Shown one piece after another: positions 27,072 through 37,550 of a DNA stretch of 64,000 nt. The position numbers were made by a program, and so were the translations under genes. The notes beneath the pieces are model-generated. The model was not told the origin of the DNA. It was given only the letters and a program-made list of their open reading frames with translations, and did not search any database. Every line of letters starts with the position of its first letter. Position 1 is the stretch's first letter. The DNA is from Streptomyces lichenis (GTDB lineage Bacteria > Actinomycetota > Actinomycetes > Streptomycetales > Streptomycetaceae), in NCBI RefSeq assembly GCF_023218175.1, contig NZ_JALPTH010000005.1, positions 240,173-304,172 of the forward strand, read 5' to 3'.

Positions 27072-28286
27072 TCAGCCGGTCCCGTCCGCTCCGGAAGACG
27101 TCCCGGATTCCATCCCGCTCGCCTCATGGAGATGGACGCGCGGCACGCGTGAACCGATCCGGGTCACGATCTCGTACGCGATCGTGTCCGCGGCCCGGGC
27201 CCAGTCCTCGGCGGTCGGCTCACCCTCATCGCCTGCCCCGAACAGCACAGCCTGTGCACCCGGTTCCACGGTGTCCCCCGAGAGGTCCACCACGAACTGG
27301 TCCATGGCGATGCGTCCGGCCACCGTGCGCACCTTGCCGCCGACCAGCACCGGGCCGCGGCCGGAGGCGTGCCGCGGGACCCCGTCGGCGTAACCGAGCG
27401 GGACCAGGCCGAGGGTGGTCTCCCGCTCGGTGACGTAGTGGTGGCCGTAACTGACGCCGTGTCCGGCCGGTACGCCCTTGACCAGCGCCACGCTGCCGGA
27501 CAGCCGCATCACCGGGCGCAGCCCGAAGTCGGCGGCGGTGCCCAGCTCGGGGCTGGGCGACACCCCGTACATCGCGATGCCGGTGCGGACCAGGTCGAAG
27601 TGGGCCCCGGGGACGGTGAGCGCCGCCGGGGAGTTGGCGAGGTGGCGCACCTCGGGCTCGACGCCCGCCTTCTCGGCGTACGCGAGCATGTCCCGGAAGA
27701 CGTCCACCTGGGCGGTGATGGAGGGGTCGCCCGGTTCGTCGGCGCGGGCCAGGTGCGACCAGATCCCGGTGACCCGGAGCAGTCCGTCGCCCTGGGCGCG
27801 CAGCGCCTCGGCGACCAGGGCGGGCCAGTCGGCGGGCTGGCAGCCGTTGCGGCCGAGGCCGGTGTCGGCCTTGAGCTGGACACGGGCCGGGCGTCCGGCG
27901 GCCCGGGCGGCGGCGGTGACCTCGGTGAGCGCCCACAGCCCGCTGACCCCGATGTCGATCCCGGCCTCGATCGCCTCGCGCCAGGGGTCGCCCGGGGTCC
28001 ACAGCCAGCAGAGCAGCGGGGCGTCGATCCCGGCGGCGCGCAGGGCGAGGGCCTCCTGCGGGGTGGCGGTGCCCAGCCAGTGGGCGCCGGCCTCCAGCGC
28101 GGCCCGGGCGCAGGGGACGGCTCCGTGGCCGTAGGCGTCGGCCTTCACCACGGCCATGAGGCGGACGCCCGGCCCGACCCGGCCGCGCAGGGCGCGCACA
28201 TTGGCGCGCAGCGCGCCGAGGTCGATCTCGGCGCGGGCGCGGGGGTGGTGCGGCGCGCGGGGGGTCTGCGGTGTCATCTCGCTCAT
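27072..28286 (-). CDS. alr: Alanine racemase
   Basis: A PLP enzyme producing D-alanine for peptidoglycan. The 404-residue protein shows the PLP lysine in AVVKADAYGHGA, the conserved RIAMDQFVVDLS, and SYGHHYVTERETTLGLVPLG. ATG 28286 is used; ATG 28277 is a second possibility. The C-terminal Gly/Ser tail is unremarkable. It belongs to a run of cell-wall genes (alr, glmS, glmM) in this window. Confidence 0.96.
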   Translation of the reverse strand: MSEMTPQTPRAPHHPRARAEIDLGALRANVRALRGRVGPGVRLMAVVKADAYGHGAVPCARAALEAGAHWLGTATPQEALALRAAGIDAPLLCWLWTPGDPWREAIEAGIDIGVSGLWALTEVTAAARAAGRPARVQLKADTGLGRNGCQPADWPALVAEALRAQGDGLLRVTGIWSHLARADEPGDPSITAQVDVFRDMLAYAEKAGVEPEVRHLANSPAALTVPGAHFDLVRTGIAMYGVSPSPELGTAADFGLRPVMRLSGSVALVKGVPAGHGVSYGHHYVTERETTLGLVPLGYADGVPRHASGRGPVLVGGKVRTVAGRIAMDQFVVDLSGDTVEPGAQAVLFGAGDEGEPTAEDWARAADTIAYEIVTRIGSRVPRVHLHEASGMESGTSSGADGTG

Positions 28287-28413
28287 CGCGCTCAGTCTCT
28301 CACCCCGGTGTCCGGGGCCCGCGTGCCTCATCGGCAGGGTGTCAGGTCACCGGCGGGGGCCTGTCACGGAGCGGGCCCTCAGCCGCCGGTGGAGTCCCGC
28401 CCGGTTTCCGCGG

Positions 28414-29883
28414 TCAGCCGCCGTCCGCCACATCCCGCCAGGCGCCCGGCAGGGCCTCGGCCACGTCGTAGGCGGCCACCGGGGCGCCCCGGGCGGCGCG
28501 GCGGGCGGCCAGGCCGTGGAGGTAGGCGGCGGCCGAGGCGGCGTCCCGGGGGGCGAGCCCGGCGGCGAGCAGGGAGCCGGCCAGTCCGGAGAGCACGTCC
28601 CCGGAGCCGGCGGTGGCCAGCCAGGGGGTGCCGGTGGGGTTGACCCGGACCGGCTCCTTCGGGTCCGGGGAGGCGACGACCGTGGTGGAGCCCTTGAGCA
28701 GCACGGTCGCCCCGTACGTCGCGGCCAGTTCGCGGGCGGCCGCCAGCCGGCCGGCCTCCACCTCCTCGCGGGCGGCGCCCAGCAGCGCGGCGGCCTCCCC
28801 GGCGTGCGGGGTGAGCAGGGTGGGCGCGGGCCGGGCGCGCACCGCGGCCGGGTCGAGCAGCCGCAGCCCGTCGGCGTCCACCAGCACCGGGACCTCGGAG
28901 GCCAGCACCGCCTCCATCCCCGGGGTGTCGCCGAGGCCGGGGCCGATCACCCAGGACTGCACCCGGCCTGCCTCGGCCGGGCCGCCGGGGTGCACCAGGG
29001 TCTCGGGGTGGCGGGCGAGCACCGCCTCGCCGGCCGGGCCCGCGTACCGCACCGCCCCGGCGCCGCCGCGCAGCGCCCCGGAGACGCAGAGCACCGCGGC
29101 ACCCGGGTAGCGGGCGGAGCCGGCGACCACCCCGACCACCCCGCGCCGGTACTTGTCGCTCTCGGCGGCGGGGCGGGGCAGCAGCCGGGCCACGTCCTCG
29201 TGTTGCAGCGCCTCGGCCGCCGCCGCGCCGGCCGGGAGGTCCAGGCCGATGTCGACGAACCGCAGGGCGCCCGCGTACTCCCGGGCCGGGTCGATCAGCA
29301 GCCCGGGCTTGTACGCGCCGAAGGTGACGGTGGCGTCGGCCCGTACCGCCTCGCCCGGCACCGTCCCGGTGTCGGCGTCCACCCCGCTGGGCAGGTCCAC
29401 GGCGACCAGCAGGGCGCCGGAGTCGCGGGCGGCGCGGGCCAGCGCGGCGGCGTCCGGGCGGAGCCCGCCGCGGCCGCCGATGCCGGTGATGCCGTCCAGG
29501 ACCAGGTCGGCCCCGGCCAGCGCGGCAGCCGGATCACCGGCCACGGCGGAGGCCGGGCGGGAGGTGCCACCGGCGGCGGTCAGCGCGGCCAGGGCGGGGC
29601 GGTGGACCTTGGGCCGCCCGTCCTCGCCGGGCGAGCCGAGGAGCAGGGCGGTGACCCCGGCGCCGCGCCGGGCCAGCCGGGCCCCCGCGTAGAGCGCGTC
29701 GCCGCCGTTGTCGCCGCTTCCGGCGAGGACCACCACCCGGGAGCCGTAGACCCTCGGCAGCATCCCAGCACAGGCGGCGGCCAGCGCGGCCACGGCCCGC
29801 CGCATCAGCGCGCCCTCCGGGAGCCGGGCCATCAGCGCGGCCTCGGCGGCCCGTACGGTCTCGACGGGGTAAGCGGTACGCAT
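28414..29883 (-). CDS. nnr: Bifunctional NAD(P)HX epimerase/dehydratase
   Basis: Repairs hydrated NADH and NADPH. The N-terminal YjeF epimerase domain covers about residues 1-215 (VVVLAGSGDNGGDALYAGAR, DLVLDGITGIGG) and the ADP-dependent dehydratase domain about 225-489 (KYRRGVVGVVAGSARYPGAA, GSGDVLSGLAGSLLA). The fusion of the two activities is standard in bacteria. It starts at ATG 29883, five bases after acpS ends, so they form one operon. Confidence 0.95.
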   Translation of the reverse strand: MRTAYPVETVRAAEAALMARLPEGALMRRAVAALAAACAGMLPRVYGSRVVVLAGSGDNGGDALYAGARLARRGAGVTALLLGSPGEDGRPKVHRPALAALTAAGGTSRPASAVAGDPAAALAGADLVLDGITGIGGRGGLRPDAAALARAARDSGALLVAVDLPSGVDADTGTVPGEAVRADATVTFGAYKPGLLIDPAREYAGALRFVDIGLDLPAGAAAAEALQHEDVARLLPRPAAESDKYRRGVVGVVAGSARYPGAAVLCVSGALRGGAGAVRYAGPAGEAVLARHPETLVHPGGPAEAGRVQSWVIGPGLGDTPGMEAVLASEVPVLVDADGLRLLDPAAVRARPAPTLLTPHAGEAAALLGAAREEVEAGRLAAARELAATYGATVLLKGSTTVVASPDPKEPVRVNPTGTPWLATAGSGDVLSGLAGSLLAAGLAPRDAASAAAYLHGLAARRAARGAPVAAYDVAEALPGAWRDVADGG

Positions 29884-29887
29884 ACGG

Positions 29888-30256
29888 TCAACCCTCCGCG
29901 ATCACCACGGCGGAGGCCACCCCCGCATCGTGACTGAGCGACACATGCCAGCTCCGGACGCCCAGCTCGGCGGCGCGGGCCGCGACCGTGCCGGACACCC
30001 GCAACCTCGGCTGCCCGCTGTCCTCCACATACACCTCGGCGTCCGTCCACAGCAGCCCGGCGGGCGCGCCGAGCGCCTTGGCCAGCGCCTCCTTGGCGGC
30101 GAACCGGGCGGCGAGCGAGGCGATGCCCCGGCGCTCGCCGCTCGGCAGCAGCAGTTCGGACGGCACGAACAGCCGCTGGGCCAGCTGCGGTGTCCGCTCC
30201 AGCGCCGCCGCGAACCGGTCGATCTCCGCGACGTCGATCCCCACCCCGATGATCAC
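29888..30256 (-). CDS. acpS: Holo-[acyl-carrier-protein] synthase
   Basis: Transfers 4'-phosphopantetheine from CoA to acyl carrier protein. The 122-residue protein has both signatures: [14 protein letters not shown] with the metal Asp, and [13 protein letters not shown] with the metal Glu. It sits between glmS and nnr on the same strand. Confidence 0.96.
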   Translation of the reverse strand: MIIGVGIDVAEIDRFAAALERTPQLAQRLFVPSELLLPSGERRGIASLAARFAAKEALAKALGAPAGLLWTDAEVYVEDSGQPRLRVSGTVAARAAELGVRSWHVSLSHDAGVASAVVIAEG

Positions 30257-30293
30257 ACCTACTCCTCGCTCAGTCGTACACCCCTGTGGATCA

Positions 30294-32141
30294 TCACTCG
30301 ACCGTGACCGACTTGGCCAGGTTGCGGGGCTGGTCCACCTCGTTGCCGCGGGCGGTGGCCAGCTCGCAGGCGAAGACCTGGAGCGGCACGGTGGAGACCA
30401 GCGGCTGGAGCAGCACCGGGGTGGCCGGGATGCGGATCAGGTGGTCGGCGTACGGGACCACGGTCTCGTCGCCCTCCTCGGCGATCACGATGGTGCGGGC
30501 GCCGCGGGCGCGGATCTCCTGGATGTTGGAGACGATCTTGTCGTGCAGCACCGAGCGGCCGCGCGGGGAGGGCACGACCACCACCACCGGCAGGTCCTGC
30601 TCGATCAGGGCGATCGGGCCGTGCTTCAGCTCACCGGCCGCGAAGCCCTCGGCGTGCATATAGGCCAGCTCCTTGAGCTTCAGCGCGCCCTCCAAGGCCA
30701 CCGGGTAGCCCACATGGCGGCCCAGGAAGAGGACGGTGCCCTTGTCGGCGAGCGAGCGGGCCAGTTCCCGTACCGGCTCCATGGTCTCCAGCACCCGGTC
30801 CACGTCCTCGGCGATCCGGGCCAGGTCGCGGACCACGTCCCACACCTCGTCGCCCCACTTGGTGCCGCGCACCTGGCCCAGGTAGAGCGCCACCAGGTAG
30901 CAGGCGACCAGCTGGGTGAGGAACGCCTTGGTGGAGGCGACCGCCACCTCGGGCCCGGCGTGGGTGTAGAGCACCGCGTCGGACTCGCGGGGGATGGTGG
31001 AGCCGTTGGTGTTGCAGATGGCCAGCACCCTCGCGCCCTGCTCCCGGGCGTGCCGCAGCGCCATCAGGGTGTCCATGGTCTCGCCGGACTGGCTGATGGC
31101 GATGACCAGGACGCGCTGGTCGAGGATGGGGTCGCGGTAGCGGAACTCGCTGGCCAGCTCCACCTCGCAGGGGATCCTGGTCCAGTGCTCGATGGCGTAC
31201 TTGGCGATCAGCCCGGCGTGGAAGGCGGTGCCGCAGGCGACGATGACGACCTTCTGGGCCTCCCTCAGCACCTCGTGCGGGATGCGGATCTCGTCCAGCG
31301 AGAGCGAACCGGAGGCGTCCACCCGGCCCAGCAGGGTGTCGGCGACCGCCTTGGGCTGCTCGGCGATCTCCTTGAGCATGAAGTAGTCGTAGCCGCCCTT
31401 CTCGGCGGCCGAGGCGTCCCAGTCCACGTGGTACGCGCGCACCTCGGCCGGGGCGCCGTCGAAGTCGGTGACGGTGACCCCGTCCCGGCGCAGCTCCACC
31501 ACCTGGTCCTGGCCCAGCTCGATGGCGTCCCGGGTGTGCTCGATGAAGGCGGCCACATCGGAGGCCAGGAACGCCTCGCCCTCGCCGACGCCGACGACCA
31601 GCGGGGAGTTGCGTCGGGCGCCGACCACGGTGTCCGGGTCGTCGGCGTGCACGGCGACCAGGGTGAAGGCGCCCTCCAGCCGGCGGCACACCAGCCGCAT
31701 CGCCTCGGCCAGGTCGCCGCCGGCGGAGAACTCCTCGGCCAGCAGGTGCGCGACCACCTCGGTGTCCGTCTCGGACGCCAGGTCGTGGCCGCGCTCGGCC
31801 AGTTCGGCGCGGAGCGCGGCGAAGTTCTCGATGATGCCGTTGTGGACGACGGCGACCCGTCCGGCGTTGTCCAGATGGGGGTGGGCGTTGGCGTCGTTGG
31901 GCGCGCCATGGGTGGCCCACCGGGTGTGCCCGATGCCGGTCGGGCCGCTCGGCAGCGGCCGGGTGGACAGCTCCTTCTCCAGGTTGACGAGCTTGCCCGC
32001 CTTCTTGGCAGCGGCCAGCGACCCGTCCGCGAGCACCGCGACACCGGCCGAGTCATAGCCCCGGTACTCCAGCCGCTTCAGACCGGCGAGCACCACATCA
32101 AGCGCCGACTGACCGCCGACGTATCCCACGATTCCGCACAT
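30294..32141 (-). CDS. glmS: Glutamine--fructose-6-phosphate aminotransferase
   Basis: Makes glucosamine-6-phosphate, the first step to UDP-GlcNAc for the cell wall. The 615-residue protein has the N-terminal nucleophile Cys2 in MCGIVGYVG, the glutaminase domain to about 240, and two SIS sugar-isomerase domains ([18 protein letters not shown], and [20 protein letters not shown]). The ending [10 protein letters not shown] is canonical. glmM is encoded about 2.6 kb upstream on the same strand. Confidence 0.97.
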   Translation of the reverse strand: MCGIVGYVGGQSALDVVLAGLKRLEYRGYDSAGVAVLADGSLAAAKKAGKLVNLEKELSTRPLPSGPTGIGHTRWATHGAPNDANAHPHLDNAGRVAVVHNGIIENFAALRAELAERGHDLASETDTEVVAHLLAEEFSAGGDLAEAMRLVCRRLEGAFTLVAVHADDPDTVVGARRNSPLVVGVGEGEAFLASDVAAFIEHTRDAIELGQDQVVELRRDGVTVTDFDGAPAEVRAYHVDWDASAAEKGGYDYFMLKEIAEQPKAVADTLLGRVDASGSLSLDEIRIPHEVLREAQKVVIVACGTAFHAGLIAKYAIEHWTRIPCEVELASEFRYRDPILDQRVLVIAISQSGETMDTLMALRHAREQGARVLAICNTNGSTIPRESDAVLYTHAGPEVAVASTKAFLTQLVACYLVALYLGQVRGTKWGDEVWDVVRDLARIAEDVDRVLETMEPVRELARSLADKGTVLFLGRHVGYPVALEGALKLKELAYMHAEGFAAGELKHGPIALIEQDLPVVVVVPSPRGRSVLHDKIVSNIQEIRARGARTIVIAEEGDETVVPYADHLIRIPATPVLLQPLVSTVPLQVFACELATARGNEVDQPRNLAKSVTVE

Positions 32142-32279
32142 GTCGGCAGCCTACGACCGCGCTCCGCCCCCGGCCCGTCAGCCGGGCGCGGAACGCGGCA
32201 TACGGGGCAGGGGCGGGGCGGGAAGGGTGCGGTGTACGGGGCCGGCACGGGCCGTCAGCCGGGGCCGGCGGCCCGCCCG

Positions 32280-32594
32280 TCAGCCGAGCTTCTTCACCTG
32301 GGCGTCGACCACCGCGGTGGACTTCACCGGCTCGCCGCCCCCACCGGTCAAGGCGGCCAGATCGATGGTCCCGAAGGTGGCCAGGGTGGAGCCCCTGCGG
32401 CCCGCGGTGAGCTGGTAGAAGGGGACCTCCTTGCCCTCCATGTCCATGAACACCGTCCAGCCGCCGGCCTCGTCGCCACCGGTCGCCGGGGACTCCACGA
32501 TCTTGGTGAGGGTGACCTTGTCCTGCCCCTTGAGCTGGTCGGCGAGCTTCTCGACCTTGTAGCCCTTGACATCACCCTGGGCGATGACGACCAC
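32280..32594 (-). CDS. Small conserved protein, unknown function
   Basis: A 104-residue protein from GTG 32594, preceded by GGAGGGCGG. It reads [20 protein letters not shown] at the start and [20 protein letters not shown] near the end, with no membrane segment. I recognise no family. It diverges from coaA and lies upstream of glmS. Confidence 0.6.
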   Translation of the reverse strand: MVVIAQGDVKGYKVEKLADQLKGQDKVTLTKIVESPATGGDEAGGWTVFMDMEGKEVPFYQLTAGRRGSTLATFGTIDLAALTGGGGEPVKSTAVVDAQVKKLG

Positions 32595-32691
32595 CCCGCC
32601 CTCCGGGGCGCTTCGGTACGAGGTTCCCGCCCCGCCACACCGTGACCGACCCCACGCCCCACTCGGCGCCTCGGCGCACGACAATGGCCAG

Positions 32692-33699
32692 GTGATCACA
32701 ACGCCGTCCCGAAGCTCCTCCGCCCAGCGCCGTGCGGAGGCCGCGCCGGCCACGCCGTACGTCGACCTCACCCGTGAGGAGTGGAGCGCGCTGCGTGCCA
32801 AGACGCCGCTGCCGCTGACCGCCGAGGAGGTGGAGCGGCTGCGCGGCCTCGGCGACGTCATCGACCTGGACGAGGTGCGCGACATCTATCTGCCGCTCTC
32901 CCGGCTGCTCAACCTGTACGTCGCCGCCACCGCCAGTCTGCGCGGCGCGCTCAACACCTTCCTCGGGGACGCCGCCGGGGGCGGCAAGAGCTCCCAGCGC
33001 GGCACCCCCTTCGTCATAGGGGTGGCCGGCTCGGTCGCCGTCGGCAAGTCCACGGTGGCCCGCCTCCTCCAGGCGTTGCTGGCCCGCTGGCCGGAGCACC
33101 CCCGGGTGGAGCGGGTGACCACCGACGGGTTCCTGCTGCCGATGAAGGAGCTGAAGGAGCGCGGGCTGATGTCCCGGAAGGGCTTCCCCGAGTCGTACGA
33201 CCGGCGGGCCCTGACCCGGTTCGTCGCCGACATCAAGGCCGGCAAGGACGAGGTCACCGCCCCTGTCTACTCCCATCTGATCTATGACATCGTGCCCGGT
33301 CAGCGGCTCACCGTGCGCCGCCCGGACATCCTGATCGTGGAGGGGCTCAACGTCCTCCAGCCCGCCCTGCCCGGCCAGGACGGCCGCACCCGGGTGGCCC
33401 TCGCCGACTACTTCGACTTCTCCGTCTACGTGGACGCCCGGGCCGAGGACATCGAGTCCTGGTACCTCAACCGGTTCCGCAAGCTGCGCGACACCGCGTT
33501 CCAGGACCCCTCCTCGTACTTCCGCAAGTACACGCAGGTCAGCGAGGAGGAGGCGCTGGACTACGCCCGTACCGCCTGGCGCACCATCAACAAGCCGAAC
33601 CTGCTGGAGAACGTGGCCCCCACCCGCGGCCGTGCCACCCTGGTCGTCCGCAAGGGCCCGGACCACAAGGTGCAGCGGCTGTCCCTGCGCAAGCTCTGA
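32692..33699 (+). CDS. coaA: Pantothenate kinase
   Basis: Phosphorylates pantothenate, the first step of CoA synthesis (type I, prokaryotic). The 335-residue protein has the P-loop [29 protein letters not shown] and the conserved [23 protein letters not shown] 32692 is chosen from conservation; it has no clear ribosome site, so the mRNA may be leaderless or nearly so. The DUF389 gene follows in the same direction. Confidence 0.95.
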   Translation: MITTPSRSSSAQRRAEAAPATPYVDLTREEWSALRAKTPLPLTAEEVERLRGLGDVIDLDEVRDIYLPLSRLLNLYVAATASLRGALNTFLGDAAGGGKSSQRGTPFVIGVAGSVAVGKSTVARLLQALLARWPEHPRVERVTTDGFLLPMKELKERGLMSRKGFPESYDRRALTRFVADIKAGKDEVTAPVYSHLIYDIVPGQRLTVRRPDILIVEGLNVLQPALPGQDGRTRVALADYFDFSVYVDARAEDIESWYLNRFRKLRDTAFQDPSSYFRKYTQVSEEEALDYARTAWRTINKPNLLENVAPTRGRATLVVRKGPDHKVQRLSLRKL

Positions 33700-33757
33700 C
33701 CCCACCGGGGATCGCCGGAAGCCACCGGAGACCCGGGAGACCCGAAGGGCCACGCCC

Positions 33758-34702
33758 GTGCTCCATCTGCGCCTGATCGTGCCGTCCGACCGCACCGACC
33801 AGGTGGTCGGCGTGATCGAGAAGACGGTCGGCACCACGCACCTCGTCGTCGTGCCCGGCGCCTGCCGCGACCCGGCCGGAGACCTCGTCCTGTGCGATGT
33901 GGCGCGCGAGGCGGGTGACGGGCTGATCGCCGAGCTGCGCGCCCTGGGCCTGGACCGGTCCGGCGCGATCACCGTGGAGGAGATCGGGCTGTCCCTGTCG
34001 GCCCGCGCCGAGCAGGCCGAGAAGGACGCGCCCGGCGAGGGCGCGGACGCGGTGCTGTGGGAGCAGTTGCAGGACGCCACCCACGAGGAGTCCACCCTCA
34101 GCGTCACCTATGTGGCGTTCCTGACCCTCGCCACGATGATCGCCGCCTGCGGTGTCGTCCTGGACAACGCCATCCTGGTCGTGGGCGCCATGGCGGTGGG
34201 CCCGGAGTTCGGTCCGCTCGCCGGCATCTGCACGGCGCTGGTCCGCCGCCGGCCCCGGCTGGCGATGCGCTCGCTGACCGCGCTGGTCGTGGGCTTCGCG
34301 GCCGCGATGGCGCTGACGGTGCTGTTCAGTCTGCTGATGGACGCGACCGGCCTGTTCACCGACGGCATGCTGCACGGCGAGCGGCCGAACACCGGCTTCG
34401 TCTACGCGCCGGACTGGTTCTCCTTCGTGGTCGGCCTGCTCGCCGGTGCCGCCGGAACCCTGTCGCTCACCTCGGCGAAGTCCGGCGCGCTGGTCGGGGT
34501 GGCCATCTCGGTCACCACCGTCCCGGCGGCGGCCAACGCCGCGGTGGCGCTCGCCTACGGGGACCTCGGCCAGACCAGGGGCTCGGCCGAGCAGCTGCTG
34601 CTCAACCTGCTGGCGATCGTGCTCGCCGGGACGCTGACGCTGCTGGCGCAGAAGTCCTTCTGGGGGTGGCAGCGCCGCCGCACCCGGCGGGCGGGTACCT
34701 GA
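33758..34702 (+). CDS. DUF389 membrane protein
   Basis: A 314-residue protein of the DUF389 family, with an N-terminal cytoplasmic alpha-beta domain (HLRLIVPSDRTDQVVGVIEK) and about six membrane segments from TYVAFLTLATMIAACGVVLD onward; the motif VVGAMAVGPEFGPLAGI is typical. The family is widely distributed without an assigned role. GTG 33758 follows GAAGGG. It ends at a strong bidirectional terminator shared with glmM. Confidence 0.87.
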   Translation: MLHLRLIVPSDRTDQVVGVIEKTVGTTHLVVVPGACRDPAGDLVLCDVAREAGDGLIAELRALGLDRSGAITVEEIGLSLSARAEQAEKDAPGEGADAVLWEQLQDATHEESTLSVTYVAFLTLATMIAACGVVLDNAILVVGAMAVGPEFGPLAGICTALVRRRPRLAMRSLTALVVGFAAAMALTVLFSLLMDATGLFTDGMLHGERPNTGFVYAPDWFSFVVGLLAGAAGTLSLTSAKSGALVGVAISVTTVPAAANAAVALAYGDLGQTRGSAEQLLLNLLAIVLAGTLTLLAQKSFWGWQRRRTRRAGT

Positions 34703-34711
34703 GGACGGGAG

Positions 34712-34745
34712 AGGGGCGCTCCGCCGTCACCGGCGGGGCGCCCCT
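34712..34745. terminator. Bidirectional terminator between the DUF389 gene and glmM
   Basis: A 15-bp stem, AGGGGCGCTCCGCCG with CGGCGGGGCGCCCCT and loop TCAC, contains only one non-Watson-Crick pair. It lies between convergent genes. Confidence 0.75.
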
Positions 34746-34764
34746 GATTCCGCGTGGGGACTGG

Positions 34765-36123
34765 TCAGCCCAGCGCCGACTTCACCACGTCGGCCAGCTC
34801 CCCGGCGATGGCCCGGGCCTGCTCCAGGTCGGCGGCCTCGACCATGACCCGCACCAGCGGCTCGGTGCCGGAGGGGCGCAGCAGCACCCGGCCGGTGGCG
34901 CCCAGGCGCCGCTCGGCGTCCGCGACCGCGGCGCCCAGCTCGGCGGAGGTCTTCACCCGGGACCGGTCCACGTCCTTGACGTTGACCAGCACCTGCGGCA
35001 GCCGCTCCATCACCCCGGCCAGCTCGGCCAGCGAGCGGCCGGTGGCGGCGACCCGGGCGGCCAGCATCAGCCCGGTCAGGGTGCCGTCGCCGGTGGTGGC
35101 GTGGTCGAGCACGATGACGTGCCCGGACTGCTCGCCGCCGAGCGCGTAGCCGTGCTCCTTCATGGCCTCCAGCACATACCGGTCGCCGACCGCGGTCTGC
35201 ACCAGCTTCAGCCCCTCGCGCTCCATGGCGAGGGTGAAGCCCAGGTTCGACATCACGGTGGCGACGACGGTGGCGCCGCGCAGGGTGCCGGCCTCGCGCA
35301 TGGCGAGCGCCAGCACGGCGAGGATCTGGTCCCCGTCCACCTCGGCGCCGGTGTGGTCCACGGCCAGGCAACGGTCGGCGTCCCCGTCGTGGGCGATGCC
35401 GAGGTCCGCGCCGTGCTCGATCACGGCGGCCTTCAGCAGGTCCAGGTGGGTGGAGCCGCAGCCGTCGTTGATGTTGAGCCCGTCGGGGGCGGCGCCGATG
35501 GTGACGACCTGGGCGCCGGCCTGCTCGAAGGCGGCCGGGGAGACGCCCGCGGCGGCGCCGTGCGCCTCGTCCAGGACGATCTTCAGCCCGTCGAGCCGGT
35601 TGGGCAGCACCGACAGCAGATGGGCGACGTACTGGTCGAAGCCCTCGGTGTAGTCGGCGACCCGGCCGACGCCCGCGCCGGTGGGCCGGTCCCAGGGCGC
35701 GCCGGTGCGGTGCTGCTCGTAGACGGCCTCGATACGGTCCTCCAGCTCGTCGGCGAGCTTGTGACCGCCGCGGGCGAAGAACTTGATGCCGTTGTCGGGC
35801 ATGGCGTTGTGGCTGGCGGACAGCATCACGCCGAGGTCCGCGCCGAGCGCCCCGGTGAGGTGGGCGACCGCCGGGGTGGGCAGCACCCCGACCCGCATGA
35901 CGTCCACGCCGGCACTGGCGAGTCCGGCGACGACCGCCGCCTCCAGGAACTCGCCGGAGGCGCGCGGGTCGCGGCCCACGACGGCCGTGGGCCGGTGCCC
36001 CTCGAAGGTCCCCGCCTCGGCGAGCACATGCGCGGCCGCCACGGACAGGCCGAGCGCGAGCTCCGCCGTCAGATCCGCGTTGGCGACGCCGCGCACACCG
36101 TCCGTGCCGAAGAGTCGTCCCAC
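34765..36123 (-). CDS. glmM: Phosphoglucosamine mutase
   Basis: Converts glucosamine-6-phosphate to glucosamine-1-phosphate, following GlmS. The 452-residue protein begins [20 protein letters not shown] at GTG 36123 after a GGAGGAC site; the phosphoserine loop is [15 protein letters not shown] and the metal loop [11 protein letters not shown]. It is downstream of rpsI-rplM on the same strand, as in other actinobacteria. Confidence 0.97.
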   Translation of the reverse strand: MGRLFGTDGVRGVANADLTAELALGLSVAAAHVLAEAGTFEGHRPTAVVGRDPRASGEFLEAAVVAGLASAGVDVMRVGVLPTPAVAHLTGALGADLGVMLSASHNAMPDNGIKFFARGGHKLADELEDRIEAVYEQHRTGAPWDRPTGAGVGRVADYTEGFDQYVAHLLSVLPNRLDGLKIVLDEAHGAAAGVSPAAFEQAGAQVVTIGAAPDGLNINDGCGSTHLDLLKAAVIEHGADLGIAHDGDADRCLAVDHTGAEVDGDQILAVLALAMREAGTLRGATVVATVMSNLGFTLAMEREGLKLVQTAVGDRYVLEAMKEHGYALGGEQSGHVIVLDHATTGDGTLTGLMLAARVAATGRSLAELAGVMERLPQVLVNVKDVDRSRVKTSAELGAAVADAERRLGATGRVLLRPSGTEPLVRVMVEAADLEQARAIAGELADVVKSALG

Positions 36124-36245
36124 AGTTGTCCTCCGAAGTACTCCGATGAAGCCAGGTGAAGCCGGGTGAAGCGGTGGACGCAAGTCGAGCGGGCCGACGC
36201 GCGCGCAGACGGCGTAGGTCCCGGGATGACCCGCGTCCGCAGACG

Positions 36246-36288
36246 ACGTACGCCCCGACAGCACGAGAGGTGCCGCCGGGGCGTACGT
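36246..36288 (-). terminator. Terminator of the rplM-rpsI operon
   Basis: A perfect 12-bp stem, ACGTACGCCCCG with CGGGGCGTACGT, and a 19-base loop, 24 bases past the rpsI stop. Both arms contain GTAC repeats. Confidence 0.6.
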
Positions 36289-36311
36289 ACGAGCAGACCG
36301 AGCAGGCGTGT

Positions 36312-36830
36312 TTAGCGCTTGCTGTACTGCGGGGCCTTGCGGGCCTTCTTCAGACCGGCCTTCTTGCGCTCGACCGCACGGTCGTCGCGGCTCAGGAAGC
36401 CGGCCTTCTTCAGGGCGCCGCGGTTGTTGTCCACGTCCGCCTCGTTCAGCGCGCGGGCCACGCCCAGGCGCAGGGCGCCGGCCTGGCCGGAGACGCCGCC
36501 GCCGGAGATGCGGGCGATGACGTCGTAGCGGTTGTCGAGTTCGAGCACCTTGAAGGGCTCGTTGACTTCCTGCTGGTGCACCTTGTTGGGGAAGTAGTCC
36601 TCAAGGGTGCGGCCGTTGATCTTCCACTTGCCGGTGCCCGGGACGATCCGGACGCGGGCGATGGCGTTCTTGCGACGGCCCAGGCCGGCGGCCGGCTGGG
36701 GCTCGCCGAAGCGCGAGGCCATGGACTCCGAGGTGTACTCGCCCTCGACGGGCGTCTCGGACTCGAAGGTGGTGACCTCGGCGTAGGTCTCCTCGCCCTC
36801 GACGGGGTTCTCAACAGTGGTCTCGGCCAC
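36312..36830 (-). CDS. rpsI: 30S ribosomal protein S9
   Basis: A 172-residue S9 protein. The conserved core [19 protein letters not shown] is preceded by a 45-residue acidic extension rich in Glu and Thr, which actinobacterial S9 proteins commonly carry. The C-terminus [12 protein letters not shown] reaches the decoding site. It is 42 bases downstream of rplM and co-transcribed. Confidence 0.97.
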   Translation of the reverse strand: MAETTVENPVEGEETYAEVTTFESETPVEGEYTSESMASRFGEPQPAAGLGRRKNAIARVRIVPGTGKWKINGRTLEDYFPNKVHQQEVNEPFKVLELDNRYDVIARISGGGVSGQAGALRLGVARALNEADVDNNRGALKKAGFLSRDDRAVERKKAGLKKARKAPQYSKR

Positions 36831-36872
36831 GATGCTCCTCAGATTTCTTTCGTTCTTAGGGGGTGGCCGGAA

Positions 36873-37316
36873 CTACTGCGCGACCTGGGTGATCTCGAAC
36901 GGGACCGGCTGCTGGGCAGCGTGCGGGTGGTTCTCGCCCGCGTAGACCTTCAGCTTCGAGAGCATCTGACGGCCGAGGGAGTTCTTGGGGATCATGCCCT
37001 TGATGGCCTTCTCGACGGCCTTCTCGGGGTTCTTGTCCAGCAGCTCGTCGTAGCGGACGGAGCGCAGACCACCCGGGAAGCCGGAGTGGCGGTACGCCAG
37101 CTTCTGGGTCCGCTTGTTGCCGGACAGGTGCACCTTGTCGGCGTTGATGATGATGACGAAGTCACCCATGTCCATGTGCGGCGCGTAGACGGGCTTGTGC
37201 TTACCCCGCAGGAGGTTCGCAGCCGTCGTCGCCAGACGGCCCAGGACAACGTCCCGCGCGTCGATGATGTGCCACTGGCGAGTGACGTCGCCGGGCTTGG
37301 GGCTGTACGTACGCAC
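36873..37316 (-). CDS. rplM: 50S ribosomal protein L13
   Basis: A 147-residue L13, with [19 protein letters not shown] at the start and [20 protein letters not shown] near the end. GTG 37316 has a GAAGGC site nine bases away. It is the first gene of the rplM-rpsI operon, and a 234-base leader separates it from the ABC-F gene. Confidence 0.97.
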   Translation of the reverse strand: MRTYSPKPGDVTRQWHIIDARDVVLGRLATTAANLLRGKHKPVYAPHMDMGDFVIIINADKVHLSGNKRTQKLAYRHSGFPGGLRSVRYDELLDKNPEKAVEKAIKGMIPKNSLGRQMLSKLKVYAGENHPHAAQQPVPFEITQVAQ

Positions 37317-37550
37317 TTCGTAGCCTTCGCTTCTTCAGTGGAGGGATGTCCAGACACACCTGAAGCGATCATGCAGCTGGGGCCCACACTGCCGGGAACA
37401 CCGCCCGTATGCGAGCCACTGGTAACTGCTCCAGGGAACGTGCGCAGGAGCTTCTCGCCGCCAAGCGGCGAAGCCCATGCGCATAACAAACGGCAACAGT
37501 ACCCGCGCCGCCCCCGGCAGGTCAAAACGCCCGGGGAGCGCCGGGGGCGG

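Noticed and set aside
29988..32645. An 885-codon open frame antisense to glmS and acpS
   Set aside because: It is a shadow of strongly conserved genes; its translation is rich in Gly, Leu, Val and Asp with no motif.
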